A stretch of DNA of 47,385 bases from Planctomycetaceae bacterium (GTDB lineage Bacteria > Planctomycetota > Planctomycetia > Planctomycetales > Planctomycetaceae), in contig JABISG010000110.1 in the NCBI GenBank assembly GCA_018699955.1, forward strand, positions 1-47,385, in the 5' to 3' direction. The notes beneath the pieces were generated by a model. The model saw only the letters and a list, made by a program, of their open reading frames with translations. It had not been told where the DNA came from and searched no databases. A program made the position numbers and the translations under genes. Below are positions 33,223 through 42,586 of the stretch, piece by piece (the stretch's first letter is position 1; every line of letters starts with the position of its first letter).

Positions 33223-33600
33223 ATGTCCACCAGCACTCCGACGCCGGTACGCGTTCTTGTTGTCGATGATGAACCTGATATTCGGGAGCTCCTCAGTGGT
33301 GTTCTTGAATCCGTCGGATGTGACGTTCAAACGGCAACCGATGGTGAGCAAGCACTGGTTGAGGCGTGTGAGTTTCAACCGGACATAGTGTTTCTTGATG
33401 TCAACCTGCCGAAGCAATTTGGCTGGCTTGTTTGTGCAAAGCTCAAATTGATCGAGCCTTCGCCGCAGGTCATTCTCATCACCGGCCTCGTTTCCGACGA
33501 CCTCGACAGTTTTTCGGAGTTCGTCAAAGCGGGCGACGTGCTGCGGAAACCATTTGCGGCGGATGACGTGATTCGATTCATTCCCGGCGTGCCGGCGTAG
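33223..33600 (+). CDS. Stand-alone response-regulator receiver domain
   Basis: A 125-residue single-domain receiver of the CheY type. The acidic pocket D15 and D16 (VVDDE), phosphoacceptor D59 (VFLDVNLP), T87 (LITG) and K109 (LRKPF) are all present, so it can be phosphorylated. There is no output domain, so it works by binding another protein, for example in a phosphorelay. No histidine kinase lies in the window. The start has no clear ribosome binding site (gtcgtttttATG), and a perfect hairpin sits in its leader. It converges on the helicase gene, with 60 bp between stops. Confidence 0.9.
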   Translation: MSTSTPTPVRVLVVDDEPDIRELLSGVLESVGCDVQTATDGEQALVEACEFQPDIVFLDVNLPKQFGWLVCAKLKLIEPSPQVILITGLVSDDLDSFSEFVKAGDVLRKPFAADDVIRFIPGVPA

Positions 33601-33660
33601 ACGATTCTCCACAGAGGGCGTTTCGCATCAAGGCTGCGCGATGGTGAATTCAGGCCGTTC

Positions 33661-35547
33661 TTACCAATCGAGATTCTCATCCCAAATGGATCGGTAGGCG
33701 GCGATCGACTCGAAGTAGGACAGCAGTTCTGCGTAAAACGCGTGGCCGCCGAGGGTCGCGCTGTCGCCGACAACAATCAGCTTTCGTCGCGCTCGCGTCA
33801 GTGCCACGTTCATGCGTCGAGTGTCGGCCAGGAAACCGATTTCGCCGGTTGAGTTGGATCGAACGCACGAAATCACAACGGCCTCTTTTTCACGGCCCTG
33901 GAAGCCATCGACAGTGTCGATTTCCAGATCGTCGGCATCCCACTGTTCTCGCAGCCATCTAACCTGCGCAGCATAGGGCGCGATGACGGCGATGTCGCGC
34001 GGACTCAGTCCGGCCGCCTGCAACTCGCGGACTTTCTTGAGCACGAAGGCTCCCTCTTTGGGGTTCCGCTTGCTTTCGCCGTTTGGTTCGAGTTCCTCCG
34101 TCCAGTCGGCACCCGCTGTATCGATAAACGCGACCGGCTCGGCGGTTAACTGCGAGGACTCAATCGCCGGCAGGTCGTGAAGAAGGTGGGACGCGACGGC
34201 TTCATCCGCCAGAAGTGTATCGTCGTAAAACTGCTGCGACGAAAATTGCATGATGTGTGCGTGCATGCGGTATTGGACGTCGAGTCGGCTGGTGACCGAG
34301 TCTCCGTATTGGGCAACGAGCCGTTCCAACAGACTTGTTGCGAGTCCTTCGCGTGCGGCGGGTTTGGAGAGAACTGTGGGCGGCAACTGACAATGATCTC
34401 CCGCCAACACGATTCGATCCGCTCGCAGTAACGGAATCCAGCAACCCGGTTCCGTGCTCTGGCACGCTTCGTCAATCACCGCCAGTCCAAAGCGGCGGTC
34501 ACCAAACAACTCTTCATTCAACGTCGTTGTTGCACAAACGACATCGGCTCGATCCAGTACCGATTGCACCGCGTGCTGTTCGAGCAACCGTGCATCGGCC
34601 TTCAGCCGTCGCGCTTCGCGGCGCATTTCCTGCTTCGCACCTGGCGCGGGCCGTGCGCGCGTGAACTTCCCGGCTTTGCGAAACAGACCCTCGGCCTCAC
34701 GCAGCATATCGCGGACAATGTCCATCATCTCGTGCTTGGCCACTTGGAAATCGAGAGTGAATTCGCGCAGGCGCTGATCAACTCGCGCCGGATGACCGAC
34801 ACGGACGACCTTCTTCCCCGATGCGACCAATCGCTGCAGTAGATTATCGACCGCCGTGTTGCTCGGCGCGCAGGCGAGAACCTTCTGCCCCTGGTCGATG
34901 GCATGAGAAATCAATTCAACAACTGTCGTTGTTTTTCCGGTCCCCGGGGGGCCGTGGATAATCGCCAGATCCTCTGAGGCCAGAGCAGATCGCACGGCTT
35001 GCTGTTGTGACGGATTCAGCGTCGCGGCGAATTCCAACTCCGGCAACTCCAAAAACTGCGGTTCCCGCTCGCCGAGCAGCACGTCCCGCAGTTCGCCCGT
35101 TCGTCCGCCGGCGCTTTTGGCAGCGCGAAGCGCGGCGGCTTGCCGCTTTCGTGTGATTTCATCCGCCGCCAGATCGAGCCGAAACCGATCCCCCTCGGGT
35201 GATTCCTCGACCGACACTTCGATCGAATCGCGGCGACGAGCACTCACGACTCCCTGCCGCGAATCTCCGCTCACATCTTCGGGCGAAAGGACAACCGGCG
35301 CCCCGACGCGCAACCGATTCCACGGCAGCCGCAAAGTCCGATTCCGTTTCACCAGGGTGAGCAATGTCCGCCCGCCCAGCCCGGGTTCTTGCTCTGTGAT
35401 GGCAAGATCCAGCAGCGTCTCACCCGATTTCTCTGCGTCGGCTTTCTTCCGGCCTTGCCGTCGTTCTTCGATCTGCCGTCTCTCGGCCTCCGACTCCATT
35501 TTGAGCCAGTTCGTCAATCGTTGAAAGTGATCGTCGTTTGAGATCAC
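33661..35547 (-). CDS. UPF1/IGHMBP2-like superfamily 1 helicase
   Basis: A 628-residue DNA/RNA helicase of superfamily 1B. The N-terminal part (1-170) is charged, with a small beta domain before the motor. Motor motifs: Q-motif-like NPSQQQAV, motif I GPPGTGKTT (199-207), motif Ia CAPSNTAVDNLL, motif II VIDEACQ (DEAC near 359), motif III GDHCQLPPTV, motif IV QYRMH, motif V VDGFQGREK and motif VI ALTRARRK. A 1B insertion (FTRARPAPGAKQ...) lies before motif II. The start is set at the GTG 35547 because aaggag lies 4 bases upstream; ATGs at 35571 and 35613 lack a ribosome binding site. It stands alone, convergent with the receiver gene. Role in repair or RNA handling not determined. Confidence 0.88.
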   Translation of the reverse strand: MISNDDHFQRLTNWLKMESEAERRQIEERRQGRKKADAEKSGETLLDLAITEQEPGLGGRTLLTLVKRNRTLRLPWNRLRVGAPVVLSPEDVSGDSRQGVVSARRRDSIEVSVEESPEGDRFRLDLAADEITRKRQAAALRAAKSAGGRTGELRDVLLGEREPQFLELPELEFAATLNPSQQQAVRSALASEDLAIIHGPPGTGKTTTVVELISHAIDQGQKVLACAPSNTAVDNLLQRLVASGKKVVRVGHPARVDQRLREFTLDFQVAKHEMMDIVRDMLREAEGLFRKAGKFTRARPAPGAKQEMRREARRLKADARLLEQHAVQSVLDRADVVCATTTLNEELFGDRRFGLAVIDEACQSTEPGCWIPLLRADRIVLAGDHCQLPPTVLSKPAAREGLATSLLERLVAQYGDSVTSRLDVQYRMHAHIMQFSSQQFYDDTLLADEAVASHLLHDLPAIESSQLTAEPVAFIDTAGADWTEELEPNGESKRNPKEGAFVLKKVRELQAAGLSPRDIAVIAPYAAQVRWLREQWDADDLEIDTVDGFQGREKEAVVISCVRSNSTGEIGFLADTRRMNVALTRARRKLIVVGDSATLGGHAFYAELLSYFESIAAYRSIWDENLDW

Positions 35548-35901
35548 TGCACTCCTTCTCTCTGATGGCATCACCGCATGACCAGACTCTGCGCCCGGCA
35601 TGAGAAGATACAACGATAGTGCGATCTATCAGAATGTCTATAGACCGCCTTCGTTTCCAGTGACGGACTGTTTACAGGGTGGCTCAGAGTTTCAATATGG
35701 GAAATGGGTGGCTGGGGTCGAAGCGACGTTTTCGGAGCGCAGCCCCCAGATCGAACGCTCGCTGTGGTATCGCCGCGTTCGGATTCCCGCTGCCGTCCCC
35801 CCGCAGAACCGCCCCATCTATCTGCTTGCAGTCATTCGCGGTATGGTTCAGTGGAACTCCTCAGGCGAACTCTCACCGTGAGATCGGTTGACTGCGGCTC
35901 G
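35548..35901. other. Gap between helicase and sialidase-like gene, possible repeat
   Basis: 354 bp without an accepted gene. ctgggg at 35712-35717 and ccccag at 35744-35749 form an inverted pair around gtcgaagcgac and gagcgcag, a pattern that looks like a decayed palindromic repeat. The rest shows nothing I can identify. It must include the helicase promoter near the left end. Confidence 0.3.
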
Positions 35902-37137
35902 TCATCGAACCATTGGCAGCAGCGTAATCCCATCGCGTTTCGCGTTCACACGGATGCGAACCAGATAGACACGGTTCGGCGCACGGCCGCTGGAACAGTA
36001 GGGAACGAGGATCGACTTGTCCTCATCGAGAAAATACGATCCGGGATACCCGTAGCTCGACGTGTCCAGCGGGATGTCCTTCGTCCACGTCAAACCGCCG
36101 TCGCGGCTGATCCAGACTCGCAGGTTGTTCCAGGTGGCGATGGCCACCAGCGTTCCGTCAGCAAGGACGATCAATTGAGGTGCCTTCAGCTTGCCTTTCG
36201 AGACGATGCGGCTTCCCGAGTCTTTCCACGTTAATCCCTTGTCGTTGGAATGGAAGATGGCACCGTCTGGCCGCGTCAACAGCACGATCCGTCCGTCTTT
36301 GAGTTCCGCAATCGCCGGTTCATCGATGCTGTTATTGGGGCGAATGATCCGTGAGATGACCGGCCAGGTCTTGCCGTCGTCTGTTGATCGGCGAATCGCT
36401 CCATACAGGAACTTCTCGCCACGAACCTGGTAGTAGGTCGCCCACAGAATACTGCCATCCGAAAGTTCGACGGGCCTGCCTCCGTGTGCTCGCTCGTAGA
36501 AGTCGCCGGGACTTTTCAGTCCGATCGGTTTCGACCAGGTCTTGCCGCTGTCAGTCGAGCGGATGACGAACTGTTTGGTGTTCAGCCCGTCGATGTCCTT
36601 CTGAAAACCTTTGGGCGCCTGCGAATATCCATACCAGGAAGCCTGGACACCGACGAAGCAGACGGTCGTGCCGTTGCGCAGCGTCATCACGGCATGGGCT
36701 CCGTCATCCAGTCGATGATCGAGAATTGTGAACGGCTTCGACCAGGACTTTCCGCCATCGGTCGAACGACATGCCATTGTGCGACCGCCTGTCGGTGCGG
36801 CGAAGTCCAACGGCCAGCCTTCTGCAAGCCACCGCTTGCGCAGCTTCGGTTCGATCTGCCGAGGCTGGGCAAAGGACGAATGCCAGTAACCGGCCGAATG
36901 TGTCAGCAGCAGATCACCATTGGGCATCCGGTCGATCCCACCCGGCCAGCCGATGAAATCTCCAATCCCAGGATAGGCATCGGGCCGATTGCGGTCGGCT
37001 CCGGTGACACAAACGCGAGCCTGCTCAATAGTCAGCGGCTTGTCCGCCGCACCGAGACGATCACCACAGCACAGAATACTCTCCGACACGGCGATCCCGA
37101 TCAACCAACAAACCCTGGTCCCTTGTGACTGGAACAC
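35902..37137 (-). CDS. Exported sialidase-like BNR/Asp-box propeller
   Basis: A 411-residue protein with a signal peptide (VCWLIGIAVSESILCCG, cleaved near 31). Five Asp boxes of the SxDxGxTW type are visible in order: STDGGKSWS, STDSGKTWS, STDDGKTWP, SNDKGLTWK and SRDGGLTWT. These mark a six-bladed sialidase-fold propeller. A catalytic arginine triad, tyrosine or acid cannot be firmly assigned from sequence alone, so exo-alpha-sialidase activity is possible but not shown; many planctomycete members act on other glycans. aggag lies five bases from the ATG. It is monocistronic by spacing (174 bp to the next minus-strand gene upstream). Confidence 0.83.
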   Translation of the reverse strand: MFQSQGTRVCWLIGIAVSESILCCGDRLGAADKPLTIEQARVCVTGADRNRPDAYPGIGDFIGWPGGIDRMPNGDLLLTHSAGYWHSSFAQPRQIEPKLRKRWLAEGWPLDFAAPTGGRTMACRSTDGGKSWSKPFTILDHRLDDGAHAVMTLRNGTTVCFVGVQASWYGYSQAPKGFQKDIDGLNTKQFVIRSTDSGKTWSKPIGLKSPGDFYERAHGGRPVELSDGSILWATYYQVRGEKFLYGAIRRSTDDGKTWPVISRIIRPNNSIDEPAIAELKDGRIVLLTRPDGAIFHSNDKGLTWKDSGSRIVSKGKLKAPQLIVLADGTLVAIATWNNLRVWISRDGGLTWTKDIPLDTSSYGYPGSYFLDEDKSILVPYCSSGRAPNRVYLVRIRVNAKRDGITLLPMVR

Positions 37138-37311
37138 ATCGTTTCTCCTGTTGCATCATCGCGGGTTGTTCAGTCGAGGATTCTATCACGGCTGAGCAAG
37201 TTCTGCCTACTTGTGCGAAACCCGTGACATTCTTGAACGGTGTCTTGCAGACTTGCAACGGGGTAGCGGTAGTCAAGCACAGCCTGACCTCAATGACTTG
37301 AGGCGCCAGAT

Positions 37312-37800
37312 TCATTTCTGGATTTTGTGAGATCGTCTGTGTTCGATCTCATAATCATCCAGTGCTTTTCGGAGTTCTTCGATTTCTTCTTCCGTGGCTG
37401 GTACGTAGTACGATTCTTTCTTGTCCTTAACGCATATCGATACGTCGATAGCCCGGTTGTTTTCATACTCGATGCTAAGATGAGCGTCGGACAGCATCCA
37501 ATAGCAATAGACTTCATGCGGTCCGGCTAATGCGATCTCGCCAATGCCGATTTCACGCTCAACGCTTTCCTTTGTCATGCCTTGGATCGAATTGCGAAGC
37601 ACAAATGCAGTGCAAGCCAATTCACTCTCAGCATTCAATCTTTCGAAGTCGGAGAGCTCTTCATTTTGTAGGGGCTCGGCAGACCGTTCCCGGTCACTTG
37701 GAAGCCACACCGTCAGAAATACCCATGGTACGACCACCAACACACCGGCGATGCCAAACCAAAGTGGATCTGGAACGCGGCGCGAGTTCGATTCGGACAT
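37312..37800 (-). CDS. Small single-pass membrane protein, unknown
   Basis: A 162-residue protein with one hydrophobic helix near residues 14-33 (FGIAGVLVVVPWVFLTVWL), then a soluble domain of about 125 residues with an acidic, lysine-rich tail (EEEIEELRKALDDYE). The central part (SIQGMTKESVEREIG..GPHEVYCYWML) has the look of a small alpha/beta SmpA/OmlA-like fold, but I cannot name it. Ribosome binding site gagggag lies seven bases from the ATG, which supports it as a true gene. Topology is probably N-in with the domain outside the cytosol. Function unknown. Confidence 0.65.
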   Translation of the reverse strand: MSESNSRRVPDPLWFGIAGVLVVVPWVFLTVWLPSDRERSAEPLQNEELSDFERLNAESELACTAFVLRNSIQGMTKESVEREIGIGEIALAGPHEVYCYWMLSDAHLSIEYENNRAIDVSICVKDKKESYYVPATEEEIEELRKALDDYEIEHRRSHKIQK

Positions 37801-38046
37801 GACGATACTCCCTCAATGACAGAATCATCATATCTGGGAACTGTTCACAAATCTATCGCTGCCTGCAGCTGGATCGAGCATCGTAGGCGAGACGGCTTCC
37901 TGATTTTCGAGTGAAACCAATTAGGCAACCATTAGATCGATTCATCAATGCTGATCGACTCGCCACGCCTGGGTGATTATCATGAGTTTCGAGTCTGTCA
38001 TTCACTCGGACTCTCGTGCAACAACCGTGAACCATACATATTGGAA

Positions 38047-38988
38047 ATGAAGCGACACATGCCCCTTGATCCGCAAGCACGACAGTTACTGGATAGCATC
38101 GCCCAGGCCAACTTGCCGCCAATCAGCTCGTTGTCGCCGGCGCAGGCTCGGCAGCAGATGATTGCTGCAAGTGCCGCGGTGGGTGAACCCGAAGCGGTCG
38201 ACTCGATTGAAGACCGCGCGATCCCCGGTTCCGGCGGCGAGATTCCCATCCGCATTTACAAACCCCAAGGCGAGCGGCTGCCGATTGTTGTTTACTACCA
38301 CGGTGGCGGTTGGGTGCTCGGCAACCTGGAGACACACGACGGCTACTGTCGCGCACTTGCGAACGCCAGTAATGCGATTGTGGTTTCGGTCGATTACCGT
38401 CTTGCACCGGAACACAAATTCCCCGCCGCCGCAGAAGATGCCTTCGATGCCACGCGTTGGGTCAGCGAGAACGCGGGCACCATCGGCGGACGATCCGGCC
38501 CGCTTGCCGTCGCCGGCGACAGTGCCGGTGGGAACCTGGCGGCAGCCGTGCCGCTGATGGCGCGTGATCGCGGCGGGCCGTCGATTGGCTGCCAGGTGTT
38601 GATCTACCCGATCACCGATCACAACCTGGACACGACTTCGTATCAGGACTTTGCCAACGACCATCTTCTCACACGCGATTCAATGATTTGGTTCTGGGAC
38701 CAGTATTGCGAATCGGACACCGATCGAAACCACGCCTATCTGTCGCCGCTTCGTGCCGAGGATTTGCAAGGCTTGCCATCCGCGTTGGTGATGACCGCCG
38801 GGTACGATCCGTTGTGTGACGAGGGGGAAGCCTACGCAGAGAAACTACGCCAAGCGGGAGTCGCCGTCGCGCTCACTCGCTATGATGGAATGATCCACGG
38901 TTTTACGCGCCGATTCGATTTATTGGACAAGGCCCACGAGGCTTTGAATGAAGTGGCCGACGCAATCAAGAGTGCGCTGAATTCATAG
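38047..38988 (+). CDS. Alpha/beta hydrolase, HSL-type acetyl esterase family
   Basis: A 313-residue cytosolic esterase/lipase of the hormone-sensitive-lipase family. HGGGW at 85-89 forms the oxyanion hole. The nucleophile is S159 in GDSAGG, the acid D254 in GYDPLCDEG, and the histidine H284 in MIHGF. YRLAPEHKFPAA, typical of the family, follows the oxyanion motif. It would cut short-chain acyl esters. The ATG at 38047 is preferred; ATGs at 38059 and 37948 are in frame, but the latter adds a sequence with no family match. The next gene, a secreted SGNH hydrolase, starts 18 bp after this stop, so both esterases may be made together. Confidence 0.9.
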   Translation: MKRHMPLDPQARQLLDSIAQANLPPISSLSPAQARQQMIAASAAVGEPEAVDSIEDRAIPGSGGEIPIRIYKPQGERLPIVVYYHGGGWVLGNLETHDGYCRALANASNAIVVSVDYRLAPEHKFPAAAEDAFDATRWVSENAGTIGGRSGPLAVAGDSAGGNLAAAVPLMARDRGGPSIGCQVLIYPITDHNLDTTSYQDFANDHLLTRDSMIWFWDQYCESDTDRNHAYLSPLRAEDLQGLPSALVMTAGYDPLCDEGEAYAEKLRQAGVAVALTRYDGMIHGFTRRFDLLDKAHEALNEVADAIKSALNS

Positions 38989-39006
38989 AGACAGGGGAGA
39001 TAATTG

Positions 39007-40875
39007 ATGCAGAAACTCGTATTCCTGCTGCTGATGAGCTTCGGAGCGTTGTCAGTCACCGCTGCTGAGCCTGAGACGAAGCAGGCAGAGGAAAATCGGC
39101 GTCCGCTCACGATTGTCACATTGGGTGACTCGATCACCAAGGGGGTGCGCGGCGGGGTGACTTCACAACAGACGTTTGCCTCGCTGCTCGAAAAACAATT
39201 GCAAGCAGGAGGCGATTCGGTCCGCGTGGTCAACGTCGGCATCGGTGGCGAACGGACGGACCAGGCGCTGAAACGGTTGGATCGAGTCATTGCACTCAAA
39301 CCGGACATCGTCACTGTGATGTATGGCACGAACGACAGCTACGTCGATCGGGGCAAGAAGGCCAGTCGCATCACGCGAGACGAATACCGCAGCAATTTGA
39401 ACAAGATCGTCACAGAACTGCTGCGGCGTGGAATTCAGCCGGTGCTGATGACCGAACCGCGCTGGGCGGACGATGCGGGACCAAACGGACTGGGCGAAAA
39501 TCCCAATGTTCGCCTGGAAGGCTACGTCTCTACCTGCCGAAAAACGGCCAAACAACGGCGCGTGCCGTTAGTCGATCACTTCGCCGAATGGACGGCCGCT
39601 CGCAAAGATGGCGTAAAACTCCGTGACTTGACGACCGATGGCTGTCATCCCAATCCGGAGGGTCACAAGAAACTTGTTGCCTCTATGTTGCCGACGATTC
39701 GCCGGGTCATCGGGCCGGAACTGAAAACGCGACAGAAATTGCGTTCCGGCGGGAAGGTCCGCGTTGTTTGTTTTGGCGACAGTGTGACCGGCGTGTACTA
39801 CCACACGGGCAGCCGCCGTGCTTACACCGACATACTGGGGATCGCACTGCGTCGTGCTTCGCCACAAGCCGAAGTCGAGATGATCAACGCCGGCATCAGC
39901 GGACACACCACCGTCAACGCGTTGGCCCGCATCGATTCCGACGTGTTGAGCCACAAGCCGGATCTGGTCACTGTGATGTTCGGCCTCAACGACATGACGC
40001 GCGTAACGCTCGATGCGTATCGGGCAAATCTCACAACCATCGTGGCGAAGTGCCGGGCCATCGGGAGCGAGGTCGTTCTGGCGACTCCGAACTGCGTCGT
40101 CACCACCGGCAGCCGACCGACAGAAAAGCTGATTCAGTATTGTGACGTCGTTCGCGAGGTGGGGCGTGAACTGGGCGTACCGGTTTGCGACAGCTATCGG
40201 GAACTCGACGCAGTGCGAGCGCACGGCCAATTCGATTGGCAACTGCTGATGAGCGACGCGATCCATCCGAACATGGCCGGACACAAACGGCTCGCAACCG
40301 CGTTGGCTCAGACAATCACCGGGCGACGAGTTTCGCTCGACGACGTTGCCTCGCCACAACCGACCATCGAAAAAACGTTGGCATTGTTACGCGACAAGCA
40401 GCCTGTCCGCGTGCTGGCAATGCCTCCGTTAGACGAACAGATGGGCCCGATTCTCGGCAAGCGATTCCCCAACTCGAAAATCACGGTTGAGTCATGGAAC
40501 GTTGATAAACTGTCGCTCGCCGAAATCGAGCAAGATGCCAAGAGCCGCGTTCGCAAGATGAAACCGGACCTCGTACTAATCGCCGTCCCACGCTCTGCCA
40601 CGGCAAAAGACGACGAGTCGTTTGTCAAATCCTACGCGTGGATTATGAACTGGTCGCTCAATTTCGGCCCGCCGACATGGGACTGCGTTGTTGTGCATCC
40701 GTCGGTGATTGAGCCAATGGAGAAACCTCAGTCGCGCGACACTCTGGTCCGCCGGCTCGTGGGCGCCCAAGACCTCAGCCTGATTGACCGGCCAATCGAC
40801 AGCAAAGCCGACTCGACAAGTCTTCTCAGTGATTGGTTCCGGCGACAATTGCACGAATCGAATCAGGCAAAATGA
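39007..40875 (+). CDS. Secreted tandem SGNH/GDSL hydrolase
   Basis: A 622-residue exported protein with a signal peptide (residues 1-20) and two complete SGNH domains in tandem. Domain 1 (about 33-230): nucleophile in LGDSITKG (S42), GGER, N109 in YGTND, and the pair D211/H214 in TDGCHPN. Domain 2 (about 250-435): FGDSVTG (S259), GISGHTT, N328 in FGLND, and D417/H420 in SDAIHPN. A third region (about 453-620) has the same strand order but no GDS or catalytic His, so it looks like a degenerate domain. It probably removes acyl groups from a polysaccharide or other polymer. ggggag lies eight bases from ATG 39007, which follows the upstream esterase by 18 bp. Confidence 0.87.
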   Translation: MQKLVFLLLMSFGALSVTAAEPETKQAEENRRPLTIVTLGDSITKGVRGGVTSQQTFASLLEKQLQAGGDSVRVVNVGIGGERTDQALKRLDRVIALKPDIVTVMYGTNDSYVDRGKKASRITRDEYRSNLNKIVTELLRRGIQPVLMTEPRWADDAGPNGLGENPNVRLEGYVSTCRKTAKQRRVPLVDHFAEWTAARKDGVKLRDLTTDGCHPNPEGHKKLVASMLPTIRRVIGPELKTRQKLRSGGKVRVVCFGDSVTGVYYHTGSRRAYTDILGIALRRASPQAEVEMINAGISGHTTVNALARIDSDVLSHKPDLVTVMFGLNDMTRVTLDAYRANLTTIVAKCRAIGSEVVLATPNCVVTTGSRPTEKLIQYCDVVREVGRELGVPVCDSYRELDAVRAHGQFDWQLLMSDAIHPNMAGHKRLATALAQTITGRRVSLDDVASPQPTIEKTLALLRDKQPVRVLAMPPLDEQMGPILGKRFPNSKITVESWNVDKLSLAEIEQDAKSRVRKMKPDLVLIAVPRSATAKDDESFVKSYAWIMNWSLNFGPPTWDCVVVHPSVIEPMEKPQSRDTLVRRLVGAQDLSLIDRPIDSKADSTSLLSDWFRRQLHESNQAK

Positions 40876-41030
40876 ACCGATCTGCCGATACCAGGAACGT
40901 CGGTTGAGACGGAAGAATATGACCAAGTCATGGAATGACATTCTGCTGAAGGCTATCATGCGGATAGTGATCATTGATGTGGTCGGAGGAGTTCCCCGCT
41001 GAAAAGTGCGTACTTGAAGGAACAGACTGC

Positions 41031-42458
41031 ATGATTTCATTGTTGGCAAACGGCAATTCGAACGGACGGCGAATCAGCCGTCGCGACATGCTGCGTCTGG
41101 GCAGCTTGGGCGGCCTCGGGTTGGCGCTGCCGCACACACGGGAAGTTCTTGCGGCTTCGCAGGCGACACATGCGGCCTCGGCGAAACGTTGCATCTTCAT
41201 TTTCCTCTGTGGCGGGCCGTCACAGCTCGACATGTGGGACCCCAAGCCAAACGCCCCCGACACGATTCGCGGCCCGTTTTCGCCGATTTCCACGAATGTA
41301 CCCGGTACGCAGATTGGCGATTTGCTGCCGCTGCTCTCGCAGCAGGCCGACAAGTTTTCGATCATTCGTTCGATGACGCACGACACGACGGTTCACGACA
41401 TCGGCATTCTCTACACGTTGCTGGCCGATTCCAAACCGCCCACAAAACGAGCCTATCCCCCAACACGAACCGATCACCCTGGTCTCGGAGCGATTCTGCG
41501 CAGTCTACTTGGTGACACGCGCGGTCTGCCGGCCTGGGTCACCGTCCCGCGAGCTTTCACCACCGGCAGCCGCTTCTACAAAGGGCAATCCGGCGGGTTC
41601 CTGGGGCCAGCCTACGATCCGTTCTTCCTCAACGAAGAAAAGAAGAGTTCGCTGGCCGACAAGGAATTTCGACTCGATGCCTTGCAGCCTCCAGACACCG
41701 TCGATGAAACACGGATGGCGGCTCGACACGATTTGCTGAAGGCAGTCGAGGCCAACTTCGACGCCACGGTCACCTCACCCGCAACAGCGAACCTGCGGCA
41801 ATACTATGAGAAGGCATTTTCGATGGTCTCATCGGAGGGAGTGCGATCAGCGTTCGACCTGCGCCGCGAATCACGAATGTTGCGCGATAAATACGGCCGC
41901 AATGAATACGGCCAGAGTTTTCTGCTGGCTCGCCGTCTGGCCGAATCGGGCGTTCGCATGACGAATGTCTTCTGGACGTTCTACGGCGACGATGGCTGCC
42001 AGTTCAATCTGTGGGACAACCACGGCAGCGATAAGAAGGTTTGCGGCGGGTATAATAAGGGCGTCGATATGATCCGCGGCAAATACTGTTGCCCCGCGTT
42101 CGATCGCGCGTTTTCGGCGCTGTTGGCGGACCTCTCTGATCGTGGAATGCTCGACGACACACTGGTCGTCGCCACTGGCGAATTCGGTCGCACCCCCAAA
42201 ATCAACAAGAACGCCGGTCGCGATCACTGGGGGGCCTGCTACTCCACCGTGGTGGCCGGCGGCGGGATTCGTGGTGGGCAGATTTACGGAGCCAGTGATC
42301 GCCACGCCGCCTACGTGAAAAATTCCCCCGTCGCCCCCGAGGATCTCGGCGCGACGATTTTGCACGCGTTCGGATTCCCATCCGAAGCCGAAGTCTACGA
42401 ACCGACGGGACGCCCCGTACGAAGCTCAAAGGGCAGACCGGTCACCACCTTATTTTAA
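41031..42458 (+). CDS. Tat-exported DUF1501 protein (first of a pair)
   Basis: A 475-residue protein of the DUF1501 family, abundant in planctomycetes and related to alkaline-phosphatase/sulfatase-like folds. The Tat signal is ISRRDMLRLGSLGGLGLA (R17, R18). The mature part begins CIFIFLCGGPSQLDMWDPKP, then HHDTT-like segment, TGEFGRTPKINKNAGRDHW near 375 and AGGGIRGGQIYG. The conserved Asp, His and Glu residues of this group fall in those segments, though catalysis is not proven. Such genes often sit beside DUF1549/DUF1553 cytochrome genes; none is here. aagga lies nine bases from the ATG at 41031, and an earlier frame start at 40974 is not supported. A paralogue follows after 128 bp. Confidence 0.88.
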   Translation: MISLLANGNSNGRRISRRDMLRLGSLGGLGLALPHTREVLAASQATHAASAKRCIFIFLCGGPSQLDMWDPKPNAPDTIRGPFSPISTNVPGTQIGDLLPLLSQQADKFSIIRSMTHDTTVHDIGILYTLLADSKPPTKRAYPPTRTDHPGLGAILRSLLGDTRGLPAWVTVPRAFTTGSRFYKGQSGGFLGPAYDPFFLNEEKKSSLADKEFRLDALQPPDTVDETRMAARHDLLKAVEANFDATVTSPATANLRQYYEKAFSMVSSEGVRSAFDLRRESRMLRDKYGRNEYGQSFLLARRLAESGVRMTNVFWTFYGDDGCQFNLWDNHGSDKKVCGGYNKGVDMIRGKYCCPAFDRAFSALLADLSDRGMLDDTLVVATGEFGRTPKINKNAGRDHWGACYSTVVAGGGIRGGQIYGASDRHAAYVKNSPVAPEDLGATILHAFGFPSEAEVYEPTGRPVRSSKGRPVTTLF

Positions 42459-42586
42459 TTGCCGCGAAGTTCTGCGGGGTAATCCGCTTGACCATCGTTG
42501 CGATTTGGCGCTACAATCGCGATGAATAAACAAAAATCGATACGTGATTGCGGATCGATTGGGCCTACTTCTGCTTGGGGACTTCC

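Noticed and set aside
32949..33236. Minus-strand frame of 95 codons before the receiver gene
   Set aside because: It runs through two hairpins, overlaps the receiver start and resembles no family.
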